Of a DNA stretch of 21,848 nt, positions 7,479 through 13,730 are shown piece by piece. The notes under the pieces are model-generated. The model ran no database searches, had not been told where the DNA came from, and worked only from the letters and a program-made list of their open reading frames with translations. The stretch comes from a virus: the IMG/VR virus record IMGVR_UViG_3300034072_001460, positions 1 to 21,848 of that record; one strand, 5' to 3'. Every line of letters begins with the position of its first letter. The stretch's first letter is position 1. The position numbers and the translations under genes are program-made.

Positions 7479-7894
7479 GGCCTGCGGCCCTTCCAGCGCT
7501 GGCGAGTGTTGCGCGCGCGGGGCGACGTCATCGGCTGCACCCAGGCAATCTCGCCCCTGGCGACGGACGCCAGCCATTCGCGAACGTCTGCCTGCCCGGA
7601 CATGCCATCGAGCGCGACCAGGTCAAAGTGTAGCGGGATATGCGCGACGCGGCGGGGCCGGTAATGGTCCGACACCCGGATGATCCAGCAGCGCTCCTGG
7701 CTGTCGGCCAGGTGCACGTACTTGGTGCGAGAGCCCTTTGATGCGGCTGCTGCCCTAGTCGCCCGCGAGCACTTGATGGCCAGCACCCGGAAACCGAAAA
7801 CCTTGGCATCCTGTGCGATCGCGAACGCCAGCGACGCAATGTCGCCGGGGCCGTTCGTGCTCAGGCCAGCAACGATGCGGCGCGGCTCGGTCAT
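7475..7894 (-). CDS. Unknown protein with an RVSDH-type phage domain
   Basis: This 139-residue protein is not one I can name. The N-terminal half has a TNGPGDIASLAFAIAQDAKVFGFRVLAIKCSRA stretch that looks like an alternating helix/strand fold. The second half has TKYVHLADSQ, WIIRVSDHYRP and HFDLVALDG followed by a helix ending GEIAW. RVSDH segments preceded by a tyrosine-containing strand occur in several uncharacterised phage proteins, but I know of no established function. The last 25 residues are basic. It overlaps both neighbours by ATGA and sits between DUF6527 and the large terminase, splitting the two terminase subunits. A role in packaging or a moron carried in the packaging operon are both possible. 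Confidence 0.7.
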   Translation of the reverse strand: MTEPRRIVAGLSTNGPGDIASLAFAIAQDAKVFGFRVLAIKCSRATRAAAASKGSRTKYVHLADSQERCWIIRVSDHYRPRRVAHIPLHFDLVALDGMSGQADVREWLASVARGEIAWVQPMTSPRARNTRQRWKGRRP

Positions 7895-8229
7895 GCGTCA
7901 TCGCCCCACGGAACCATGGGCACCGTCTGGCCCGCGAGGTGATGAGTGCTGTCACCACAGAACTGCCATTGCCCATCGCGGATAAAGCTGTGGCAGACAT
8001 CGGGCGGGTCACCGTCTTCCCTGACAAAATGCGGGTCGACGGCGCGGCCAGTCCGAATGAGCAGGCTCGGCGAGAAAGTCGGAGCACCAGGGTTGCCGTT
8101 GAAGGACCATGCGGCACCATTCGCCAGCGGTTTGCTGACCGCGATGTAGTGCACCTCGTCGCAGCCAGGGCAGCGAGCCATATACCCGCCTTCCAGCTGG
8201 TTGAGATAAGGGCCGAACAGAACGGTCAT
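7891..8229 (-). CDS. DUF6527 family protein
   Basis: This 112-residue protein matches the DUF6527 family, small metal-binding-looking proteins often found in phages (sometimes mis-named after ammonia monooxygenase). The marks are a CPGC knuckle near residues 20-23 followed by an aromatic strand, [14 protein letters not shown], then [27 protein letters not shown] near the C terminus. The two Cys pairs and the conserved histidines could bind zinc. The biochemical role is unknown. It overlaps the upstream GapR-like gene and the downstream unknown by four bases each, so it is expressed with the terminase genes. Confidence 0.82.
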   Translation of the reverse strand: MTVLFGPYLNQLEGGYMARCPGCDEVHYIAVSKPLANGAAWSFNGNPGAPTFSPSLLIRTGRAVDPHFVREDGDPPDVCHSFIRDGQWQFCGDSTHHLAGQTVPMVPWGDDA

Positions 8230-8468
8230 CCCAGCCCCAGCGCCGCCTTGTAGGTGTCCAGGATCGCGGCCATTTCCTGCCGGTCGTGCGGCTCCATCCT
8301 GCGGAGCTGCACGATCTGGCGCATGATCTTGGCGTCATAGCCCTGGGATTTGGCCTCGTTGTAGGTGTCGCGGATATCGTCGGCGACGCCCTTGCGCTCT
8401 TCTTCGAGCCGCTCGATGCGCTCGATGAACAGGCGGAGCTGGTCGTCGGCTCTGATAGCTTCACTCAC
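8226..8468 (-). CDS. GapR-like (DUF2312) DNA-binding protein
   Basis: This 80-residue helical protein closely follows the pattern of GapR/DUF2312: [22 protein letters not shown], then [25 protein letters not shown] and a C-terminal [15 protein letters not shown] helix. Caulobacter GapR forms a clamp on overtwisted DNA ahead of replication and transcription and stimulates topoisomerases. The start is GTG 8468, with a GGGAGA site five bases upstream; it follows the small terminase gene by 13 bases and overlaps DUF6527 by four. A phage copy placed among packaging genes might help with supercoiling during replicative transposition or packaging, or imitate host chromosome organisation; both ideas are inference. 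Family identification is strong. Confidence 0.9.
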   Translation of the reverse strand: MSEAIRADDQLRLFIERIERLEEERKGVADDIRDTYNEAKSQGYDAKIMRQIVQLRRMEPHDRQEMAAILDTYKAALGLG

Positions 8469-8481
8469 GGTTTTTCTCCCT

Positions 8482-9015
8482 TCAGGCTTTCAGGCCGAGC
8501 AGCTTGGTCTTCACGGCCAGGATGGTTTCCTCGGTTGCGCCACGGCTGCGCAGCTCGCCTTCGGCCTCCCTGGCCGCGCGTTCGTTCTGCTCGAGGCGGA
8601 TGGCGCGCTCGCGCTCGGCGTCGATCTTGTCGGCGACGACCAGGTCCTTCAGCGCCTTGATGAGGCCCATGGCATCGCCCAGCTCGAGCTTCTCCTGGCC
8701 GCCCATGCGCGCGGCGATGATGGAGAGATTGTTGCGCGCGAGGTGGAGCAGCATCCGGTTGCGCTTTTCGTTCTCGTCACCAAACTGGCCGTCGACTGCC
8801 TCGGCCATGCCGCGCACGGCCTTTTCGCGTTCCACCACGCGGTGCCAGTCGCGGCGGCGCTTGGCCCAGCGGCCCATGGACGATCGCGCGATCGTGTGGC
8901 CGTGGCTTGCTGCCAGCTCGACCAATGCATCGGTGGTGAACTTGCGCTTCACAGCCTCGTCCAGCTCATCCTGGACGTCTGCCGGCAGTTCCTCGACGGA
9001 AGACCAGCGGGCCAT
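8482..9015 (-). CDS. DUF3486 small terminase subunit (Mu gp27-like)
   Basis: This 177-residue protein is the Mu gp27-type small terminase subunit, which recognises phage DNA for packaging. It begins with an Arg-Trp motif ([11 protein letters not shown]) followed by a helix-turn-helix region around residues 10-60 ([27 protein letters not shown]), as expected for DUF3486. A long helical middle (about 60-165) with charged heptad-like stretches should mediate oligomer ring formation. It lies one base after the VpaChn25_0724-type gene and directly before the GapR-like gene, in the usual position upstream of the large subunit, although three small genes intervene here. Confidence 0.9.
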   Translation of the reverse strand: MARWSSVEELPADVQDELDEAVKRKFTTDALVELAASHGHTIARSSMGRWAKRRRDWHRVVEREKAVRGMAEAVDGQFGDENEKRNRMLLHLARNNLSIIAARMGGQEKLELGDAMGLIKALKDLVVADKIDAERERAIRLEQNERAAREAEGELRSRGATEETILAVKTKLLGLKA

Positions 9016-9016
9016 G

Positions 9017-9307
9017 TCAGCGGCCTGTTCTGTGGCGGTAGATGCCGTCGACGATCAGGCGGCTGGCAGCGACATCCTCGCCGTCGGGCTGGATCTCGGC
9101 GAGCAGGTAGGGCGGAACATCCTCGATCCGCACGAAGCCTTCCTTCGCCAGCCAGCGCAGCTCCTCGGCAACGTCCCGGCGCGCGACGCGGTGCCCGACC
9201 TCGGCCAGCAGCGTCGCGAGGTGATGATCGTTATGCTCGCCACCGATCTCAGCGAGGAGGTCGATGATCGCGCGGCGGACGAGCGGGCGGATGGCGGGCG
9301 CGATCAT
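9017..9307 (-). CDS. VpaChn25_0724-type phage protein, winged-helix-like
   Basis: This 96-residue protein matches the small phage family often labelled VpaChn25_0724, which usually sits just upstream of DUF3486 in B3-like phages. Evidence is the pattern RAIIDLLAE, a NDHHLATLLAEVGHRVARRDVAEELRWLAKEGFVRIED segment that reads as a winged helix-turn-helix, and the GEDVAASRLIVDGIYRH ending. Its role is uncharacterised; a DNA-binding or terminase-accessory function fits the fold and place. It overlaps the DUF2730 gene by ATGA at its start and abuts the small terminase gene at its end. Confidence 0.82.
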   Translation of the reverse strand: MIAPAIRPLVRRAIIDLLAEIGGEHNDHHLATLLAEVGHRVARRDVAEELRWLAKEGFVRIEDVPPYLLAEIQPDGEDVAASRLIVDGIYRHRTGR

Positions 9308-9684
9308 GACTTGCCAAGCCCTTGCTGGACCAGCGTGTGCAGATAGTCGTTTTGCGTCTCGAGCTGGTGTTGCATCGCCCTGACAGATGATTCCACCGAG
9401 CCGAGGCGGTCGCGAACGTCAGATATCGAGTTCGCCAGACCAGCGCGCGTCGGTTCCCGCTCAAGGTCGCGCATCACGTTATCGATGCGGTTCTCATTGG
9501 TGGTGATCCGGGTGACCAGACCTGACACTTGGTCGGTCAGATCGCGCAGCTCTGTTTCATGTTCCTTCAGGTCTGCGCGCGACGGGAACTTGGTCTGTAG
9601 CCAGGCAAAGCCGCCGAGCAGGATCAGCGGCGTCATGGTAGCAGCGATCGGCCACAATGTCTGGATGATCTGCCACCAGCTCAC
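9304..9684 (-). CDS. DUF2730 membrane-anchored coiled-coil protein (Mu gp25-like)
   Basis: This is the first gene of the late leftward operon. The preferred start is GTG 9684 (126 residues), because GGAG lies nine bases before it; an ATG at 9702 adds six residues but has no good ribosome site. Residues about 8-29 are one membrane segment (PIAATMTPLILLGGFAWLQ). The rest, about 35-120, is a long coiled coil with heptads of Leu, Val and Ile (ETELRDLTDQVSGLVTRITTNENRI). That architecture and the position just before the VpaChn25_0724 and DUF3486 genes fit DUF2730 proteins of Mu-like phages. Function is unproven; being next to the expected lysis region, a role at the inner membrane is likely. A putative control module lies 115 bases upstream. 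Confidence 0.85.
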   Translation of the reverse strand: MSWWQIIQTLWPIAATMTPLILLGGFAWLQTKFPSRADLKEHETELRDLTDQVSGLVTRITTNENRIDNVMRDLEREPTRAGLANSISDVRDRLGSVESSVRAMQHQLETQNDYLHTLVQQGLGKS

Positions 9685-9722
9685 AGCACAACGCTCCAGC
9701 ATTCGAATCTGGAGCTGGTCGG

Positions 9723-9814
9723 GATGGCGGAATGCATTGGGTGGGCCTCATCGAAAAGCGATGAAGCATTGCTAAGCGGGATAGCTCGCGTGGATCAGGG
9801 TGAGCGAGCTTACC
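9723..9814 (-). promoter_or_regulatory. Putative late control module (copy A)
   Basis: The non-coding gap between mor and the DUF2730 gene holds a 16-base imperfect dyad, GGTGAGCGAGCTTACC (9799-9814, plus strand), with GATAGCT at 9780-9786 and GATGGC-3 bases-ATGCAT at 9723-9737. The same three blocks, in the same order and nearly the same overall length, occur at 21190-21280. The dyad overlaps the mor stop codon. I infer an activator-dependent promoter for the leftward late operon, with Mor as the likely binder by analogy with Mu; the exact -10 and start site are not assigned. Confidence 0.5.
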
Positions 9815-10310
9815 GGGGCGTTCCGTCCCAAGGTTCGAACATCTCGATCTGGCGTGGGTCGCGCAACGAAGGGCGGCGCAGTGGTTCGGCGTCTGCAGCC
9901 TCCCGGCTCCGGTTCACGAGCTGGGAAACATAGGTCCTGGCAGTGCCCAGGATCCGCGCCGCTTCGGCGACTGTCATATCGCCATTTCGCACGGATGCAA
10001 TGATGGGCGCTCGGCGCGCCTCGGTGAGCGCCGCCCTGGCGACAGGCACATCGATCTCCTGACGACCATAGACATGGCTCATGATCCGCGTCAGCCGGGC
10101 GTTCAGAACCTCGCGCAGGCAGTTGCGCTCAGGGTCGACTGCGACATAGATTTTCTGGCCCCCGAAGCGCTCGACCACCCGCAGAGCATCATAAGCTCCG
10201 ATATGATCGGCCATTTCCACCAGCTGGTCGGGCCAGCGCCGGGTGACCGCAACATCGTGCGGGATCGGCAGGTCCTCCAGCTTCATTCCAGGGAAATAGG
10301 CGACCGACAC
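9810..10310 (-). CDS. mor: Mor/C-family transcriptional activator
   Basis: This 166-residue protein is the likely middle/late gene activator. It has the Mor layout: a helical dimerisation part with IGAYDALRVVERFGGQKIYVAV (about residues 37-58), a short linker with YGRQEIDVP (81-89), and a C-terminal helix-turn-helix, RNGDMTVAEAARILGTARTYVSQLV (about 108-132). Mor and C of Mu bind imperfect dyads and recruit RNA polymerase to promoters lacking a good -35. The start is GTG 10310, chosen because GGAGGG lies eight bases upstream; the open frame continues further into low-complexity Arg-rich sequence inside gemA. It is the last gene of the early/middle operon and is followed by the control module it may recognise. 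Confidence 0.87.
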   Translation of the reverse strand: MSVAYFPGMKLEDLPIPHDVAVTRRWPDQLVEMADHIGAYDALRVVERFGGQKIYVAVDPERNCLREVLNARLTRIMSHVYGRQEIDVPVARAALTEARRAPIIASVRNGDMTVAEAARILGTARTYVSQLVNRSREAADAEPLRRPSLRDPRQIEMFEPWDGTPR

Positions 10311-10314
10311 GGGA

Positions 10315-11016
10315 TCAGCCCTCCGCCTGCGGCGTCTGGGCGGCGCGCGCCTTTTTGGCGCGCCAGCGCTGGCCGAGGAATCGGATCGCCTCGTCCATCT
10401 CCCGCTCCGACCAATGGTGCATATTGGCATGCGAACCGATCTCGCGCCGGGCCAGCTCGATCGGGAACACCATCACCCTGTCGGCGCAGAGCCGGTCGAG
10501 GCATTTCAACACCGCAACCCTGTCCGCATGGGCATGGGTGAAGCCCGGTATGGAGGCTTCCAGCGACCGGACATCGGCATCGTGCGGCCAGACCACCCCG
10601 GCGCGCGTTGCAATGGCCTTGAGCGCCTCGATCACCGATGATGCATAACGGAAATCGACAAAGCGCAACGCCGACAGGCCCGTCTGGCGCTTGACGAAGG
10701 CATTGAGGGCCGGATCGCCTGGTTCGTCGATCTCCCCCAACCAGTAAAGGCTCCACCACAGCGCCTTGATCTTGCCCAGATGCGGGCGATCGGCGCGGCC
10801 CGGCTTCCAGCCACCGTTGAGTCCATCGAGCAGCTTACCCAGCTGGCCATCGGTCAGCCTGGAGAGCGAGCGCTGGCCGCTCACCTGCTCGATGCGATCG
10901 CGGCGCGCATCTTCGTCCAGGCCGAGCCGGTTGCATGCCGCCATGATCGCGCGGATCTTGCGGGTCCGCGGATCATTGCCGGCTGTGCGGCGCGAAGGCT
11001 GAGCCTGACGGGTCAT
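10315..11016 (-). CDS. gemA: GemA/gp16-like regulatory protein (DUF1018)
   Basis: This 233-residue protein matches the Mu gp16/GemA family (DUF1018). The N-terminal part has RKIRAIMAACNRLGLDEDARRDRIEQVSGQRSLSRLTDGQLGKLLDGLNG, the family hallmark, followed after about residue 78 by HLGKIKALWWSLYWLGEIDEPGDPALNAFVKRQTGLSALRFVD. The C-terminal half adds helices ending in a basic, Ala-rich tail. In Mu, GemA modulates host gene expression and DNA supercoiling/replication during early growth. It overlaps the upstream winged-helix gene by ATGA and lies five bases before mor, as in other Mu-like phages where gemA and mor are adjacent. Confidence 0.88.
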   Translation of the reverse strand: MTRQAQPSRRTAGNDPRTRKIRAIMAACNRLGLDEDARRDRIEQVSGQRSLSRLTDGQLGKLLDGLNGGWKPGRADRPHLGKIKALWWSLYWLGEIDEPGDPALNAFVKRQTGLSALRFVDFRYASSVIEALKAIATRAGVVWPHDADVRSLEASIPGFTHAHADRVAVLKCLDRLCADRVMVFPIELARREIGSHANMHHWSEREMDEAIRFLGQRWRAKKARAAQTPQAEG

Positions 11017-11321
11017 CGGCTATTGTCCGGCAGGACGATGCCACAGACCTCGCCACGCCGTTGCATCTCGGCTTTCAGGGCCTCGGTCGAGCAGCCGCGC
11101 AGATCGACCTGATCGACATGATCGATCGGCACATAGCGGCCATGGTGGTCATCGAGCTTGCGCAGATAGCCGTCGCGAACGAGGGCTGACAATCGACTGT
11201 AGATGCCGCCCGTGGATTTGAGGCCCTCGATCCGCATCAGCTCGCGGATGGTCGGCCCACGGCGATAGGTGGCAATAAACGCCCTGATATTATCGAGCGT
11301 GCGGAGTTGGTTCTCTGTCAT
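11013..11321 (-). CDS. LexA-like winged-helix DNA-binding protein
   Basis: This 102-residue protein begins with a domain very like the DNA-binding domain of LexA: LRTLDNIRAFIATYRRGPTIRELMRIEGLKSTGGIYSRLSALVRDGYLRKLD (about residues 6-58). There is no autocleavage domain; the C-terminal 40 residues are short and polar. It is therefore a stand-alone winged-helix regulator. Overlaps of ATGA at both ends place it in the early operon between a small unknown gene and gemA. The target is unknown; self-regulation of the operon is one option. Confidence 0.8.
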   Translation of the reverse strand: MTENQLRTLDNIRAFIATYRRGPTIRELMRIEGLKSTGGIYSRLSALVRDGYLRKLDDHHGRYVPIDHVDQVDLRGCSTEALKAEMQRRGEVCGIVLPDNSR

Positions 11322-11533
11322 TGACGGATATCCATCTTTCGAGATTGCGGTGCCAGCACGCCCGCGCCGCGCAGCTCGAGGTTGTCCTGGTGCAGAATCT
11401 GGTTCGTTGTGCGGCTGGCCTGAAAGCTGCGGATCAGTGCCCGAATGATTTCAGCTGAGCGTTTGTCGCCACCACGGTCCAGACGGGCGGCAAGAGCCTG
11501 CGCTTCGCGAAGGCTCGCGCTGTGGCGTGGCAT
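11318..11533 (-). CDS. Small basic hypothetical protein
   Basis: This 71-residue helical protein (SLREAQALAARLDRGGDKRSAEIIRALIRSFQASRTTNQILHQDN in the middle) is not recognised. It is rich in Arg and Ala and has a heptad-like core, so a small dimer or nucleic-acid binder is possible. It starts at ATG 11533 directly on the stop of the gene before (TGATG), and its stop overlaps the winged-helix gene by four bases. The couplings are the chief support. Confidence 0.65.
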   Translation of the reverse strand: MPRHSASLREAQALAARLDRGGDKRSAEIIRALIRSFQASRTTNQILHQDNLELRGAGVLAPQSRKMDIRQ

Positions 11534-11838
11534 CAGTTCACGCTCCCCGTCGCGGGAGTGAGCGCGGCATTCTGCCAGCGCACCGCCTCAGCCAGCATGT
11601 CGCAGAACTGGTCCAGGCCGTCGGGATCCAGCGCCATCGTGGTCTGGCGACCGTCTTCGACAAGCGACAGGATGATCAAAGGGGTGCCGTTGATGAACTT
11701 TGTCGCAATGCCGGCAGCGCCGCGAACAACGTTGCCTTCGGCGTCGTGGATAGGCTGGGCCGGGCCGGAACAGACAGAAGCGGCCATGAAATGGATGGCA
11801 ACGCTTACCGGAACAGGCTTGGGAGGTGTGCTGGTCAT
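11533..11838 (-). CDS. Hypothetical early protein
   Basis: This 101-residue protein has a strand-rich first half (VPVSVAIHFMAAS and GIATKFINGTPLIILSLVEDGRQTTMALDPDGLDQFCDMLAEAVR) with a final amphipathic helix. I do not recognise it. Start ATG 11838 overlaps the upstream stop by ATGA, with GGAGGCGCAGC just before it as ribosome site. It shares genomic position with small unknown genes between gam and gemA in related phages. Confidence 0.7.
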   Translation of the reverse strand: MTSTPPKPVPVSVAIHFMAASVCSGPAQPIHDAEGNVVRGAAGIATKFINGTPLIILSLVEDGRQTTMALDPDGLDQFCDMLAEAVRWQNAALTPATGSVN

Positions 11839-12149
11839 GCTGCGCCTCCCGCACCATCATTGGCCGGAGCCGAGCTGACCAATGCCAGACCGACTGGTGC
11901 GACCGGATCATCTATGGCCTGCTGCAGCAGGGCCATCAGTTGACGGGCATGGAAGACCTCCAGGCAGATTTCTGCCTGCTTCTTGAAATCGACCGCGACC
12001 AGATAGATCAGGCGCTGTCCCTGCACCAAGCCAGCACCCACAGCGATCGATTCCTCAATCCCGGTGCCATCCTCCAGGTCCTGAAAGCCGGGTTCGGTGA
12101 TGTTCACCCGTGCCTCAACCCACGTGACCTCAATCGTGGGGCCGGTCAT
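11835..12149 (-). CDS. Hypothetical early protein
   Basis: This 104-residue protein follows gam with an ATGA overlap and a strong GGAGGCGCAGC ribosome site encoded in the end of gam. It has alternating strand and helix segments (TIEVTWVEARVNI, GQRLIYLVAVDFK, AEICLEVFHARQLMALLQQAI) and a Gly/Ala-rich tail ending GGAA. The composition and layout resemble the next gene (11533-11838), and both carry an amphipathic helix near the end, so they may be distant relatives; that is tentative. No function is assigned. Confidence 0.7.
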   Translation of the reverse strand: MTGPTIEVTWVEARVNITEPGFQDLEDGTGIEESIAVGAGLVQGQRLIYLVAVDFKKQAEICLEVFHARQLMALLQQAIDDPVAPVGLALVSSAPANDGAGGAA

Positions 12150-12730
12150 GCTGCGCCTCCCTCGACATCGACCAGCTCGGGATCCGCCTCGCGCTTTCCG
12201 GCGCGATCGATGAAGAACTGGTCGGCCTGGGAAACGGCAGCGCCCAGCGTGGCCAGGCGCTCGGCCATCGGATCATCCTCGCCCTTGCGCAGCGTCTTGA
12301 TGATCGCCTGTTTGTCGAGCTCGAGCTTAGTGCGGATGTAGGGATTCGCGTTCTCTTCGAGCGCGGCACGGATCTTCTCGATGAAGTCCTCCTGGTTCAC
12401 GCCCTTGGGGAGCTTGAGCGAAGGCGTATTGGTCCGCTCGCCGATGATGGCACCCGCCAGCTCGATCGACTTGCGCTTGCCTTCGGTCAGCTGATCCTTG
12501 GCGACGGCCCACCAGGCGCGCAGCTGTTTGAACAGTTCCTTCTGCGCCTGCTCAAGCGGGGCGACCATCGCATCGCGCGCGCCTTCGATCTGCTGGATCG
12601 AGGCATCGGCATCTGCCTTCAGCTGGTCGACGGTGGCCTGCATCGCCATGTATTTGTCGATCGTCGCGGTCGCCTCCTGGATGGTCTGGGGCGCAATCTG
12701 TGTGGGGGCCTTGCGGCGGGCAGCAGCCAT
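12146..12730 (-). CDS. gam: Gam-like host-nuclease inhibitor
   Basis: This 194-residue protein is the Mu Gam homologue, a Ku-like protein that binds DNA ends and protects phage DNA from exonucleases such as RecBCD-type or AddAB. The N-terminal helix (ATATIDKYMAMQATVDQLKADADASIQQIEGARDAMVAPLEQAQKELFKQLRAW, about residues 18-75) and the GAIIGERTNTPSLKL segment (about 92-107) fit the family. The start ATG 12730 is chosen over a much longer open frame reaching 13117, which runs antisense-free through neighbouring genes and is not plausible. It lies two bases after the Zn-ribbon gene and overlaps the next by ATGA. Confidence 0.9.
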   Translation of the reverse strand: MAAARRKAPTQIAPQTIQEATATIDKYMAMQATVDQLKADADASIQQIEGARDAMVAPLEQAQKELFKQLRAWWAVAKDQLTEGKRKSIELAGAIIGERTNTPSLKLPKGVNQEDFIEKIRAALEENANPYIRTKLELDKQAIIKTLRKGEDDPMAERLATLGAAVSQADQFFIDRAGKREADPELVDVEGGAA

Positions 12731-12732
12731 GG

Positions 12733-12945
12733 TCAGTTCCTTTCGGCTTCGGGATCGGTGGGGGTCGGGATGTCGGGCGAAACGAGCGGGATCGCGGTGC
12801 CGCACAGGGCGCATTCGGCCATGACGCGACCGACCTCCCACTGGCGACCGCCGCATCCGGGGCAGACGTTGTCGCCGGTGCTGCGGTAGAGCACGAGATA
12901 GCCGCGCTCGCCCTGGACGGCGCGATAGTCGGTGCAGACTGTCAT
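12733..12945 (-). CDS. Small zinc-ribbon protein
   Basis: This 70-residue protein carries two Cys pairs, CPGC at about residues 28-31 and CALC at about 45-48, separated by a short strand region (GRQWEVGRVMAE). This is the geometry of a zinc ribbon. The N terminus also has a Cys, and the tail is Pro-rich and acidic. It starts at ATG 12945, overlapping the upstream stop by four bases, and ends two bases before gam. The role is unknown; a small regulator or DNA-binding accessory for the early operon would be reasonable. Confidence 0.72.
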   Translation of the reverse strand: MTVCTDYRAVQGERGYLVLYRSTGDNVCPGCGGRQWEVGRVMAECALCGTAIPLVSPDIPTPTDPEAERN

Positions 12946-13187
12946 GACCGTGCACCCGCTGCGCGTAGCAGCTTTCGACCAGCGGCCTTGATCTTGATCC
13001 CGAAATACGGCTGCTGCTTCCAACCGGCAGGCGGAGCCTTGGCTCGGACGATACGAGCGAGGCCTGCTCGCTCCAGCTCCCGCCCGGCATTGGCCTGAGA
13101 GAAGCAGTAGATGTCAAAACCCGTGGTCTCGCTCAGAGCGGAGAGCAGCTCGTGCGCAACGGGTGAAAGTGCAATCTGGTGGTCCAT
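12942..13187 (-). CDS. Small hypothetical protein, possibly winged-helix-like
   Basis: The protein would have 81 residues from ATG 13187, seven bases after AGGAG. An in-frame ATG two codons upstream (13193) overlaps the previous stop (ATGA) but sits only one base from that ribosome site, so I prefer the inner start. The sequence (IALSPVAHELLSALSETTGFDIYCFSQANAGRELERAGLARIV, then a GWKQQPYFGIKIKAAGRKLL strand/helix) reads like helix-turn-helix plus a short wing, suggesting a small winged-helix protein. No family is recognised. It is tightly coupled to its neighbours. Confidence 0.68.
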   Translation of the reverse strand: MDHQIALSPVAHELLSALSETTGFDIYCFSQANAGRELERAGLARIVRAKAPPAGWKQQPYFGIKIKAAGRKLLRAAGARS

Positions 13188-13189
13188 GT

Positions 13190-13327
13190 TCATGCTCCTG
13201 GTGAGGCGGTTGCAACAATGAGGGCGGTGCCCAGGACGATCGCGGCAGCGGTGGGCAGCACCACGGTCAGCACGAAGCTGAGTGGGGTGAAGCCCTGCTG
13301 GCCGATCTTGGCGATCAGGCGGCGCAT
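13190..13327 (-). CDS. 45-residue single-span membrane protein
   Basis: This short gene encodes 45 residues: a basic start (MRRLIAKIGQQG), then one long hydrophobic stretch (about residues 13-41, LSFVLTVVLPTAAAIVLGTALIVATA) and a short tail. It starts at ATG 13327 inside the end of the regulator gene (13-base overlap) and its stop overlaps the next possible ATG by four bases (ATGA), matching the tight packing of the operon. Length alone makes it easy to miss, but frame, overlaps and clean hydrophobic profile support it. It is an inner-membrane protein of unknown job, N-terminus probably inside. A holin-like or regulatory membrane peptide is conceivable. Confidence 0.62.
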   Translation of the reverse strand: MRRLIAKIGQQGFTPLSFVLTVVLPTAAAIVLGTALIVATASPGA

Positions 13328-13728
13328 GGCGCGGTCTCTTCGGCCTGATCCAACGCGGTGTCGGTGTTGTTCGGGCAGGCCGGGCAGGCCTGGTAGTAAA
13401 GGTTCTCCACCGCATTGCGCGGGAAGCCCTTCTTGCGTCGCAGGTTCATGCAGGAAGCCAGCGGAATCGTGTCATTCCACACAGGGCAGAGAACGTCCTC
13501 ATTGCCCCAGGCCGCGCGGACCAGGCGTTCGATCTCGGGATAGCTGCCCGCATAGTTGCGATTGAGGACCCGCGAGATCACCCCCGCGTTGCGATTGATC
13601 TTCTCTCCGGCCTTGCGCTGATTGGTTGCATCGGCAGCGCTCGCCAGAAGGCGGACCCATGCCGGCATATCCGCGCCCCAAGCTGCGGTGGCGCGCTGGA
13701 TATTGGTGACGGTAACCTTACCAGACAT
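13315..13728 (-). CDS. Helix-turn-helix regulator of Mu-like phage type
   Basis: This 137-residue protein has a Cro/lambda-repressor-like helix-turn-helix at about residues 35-62 (NQRKAGEKINRNAGVISRVLNRNYAGSY), preceded by AAWGADMPAWVRLLASAAD. The segment AAWG...CPVWN...Cys resembles a small group of transcriptional regulators found early in Mu-like phages, where conserved cysteines follow the DNA-binding domain (here C81, C93, C115 and C118, possibly a metal site). Start ATG 13728, three bases after the upstream TAA. Its target is unknown; by position it is made with the transposition genes. Confidence 0.8.
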   Translation of the reverse strand: MSGKVTVTNIQRATAAWGADMPAWVRLLASAADATNQRKAGEKINRNAGVISRVLNRNYAGSYPEIERLVRAAWGNEDVLCPVWNDTIPLASCMNLRRKKGFPRNAVENLYYQACPACPNNTDTALDQAEETAPCAA

Positions 13729-13730
13729 GG

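Noticed and set aside
10311-10430. Longer N terminus for Mor
   Set aside because: The added 40 residues are Arg/Pro-rich and lie inside gemA; GTG 10310 has a strong GGAGGG site.
12731-13117. Longer N terminus for Gam
   Set aside because: The extension crosses the Zn-ribbon gene and its neighbour in another frame and is not Gam-like; ATG 12730 gives the normal family length.
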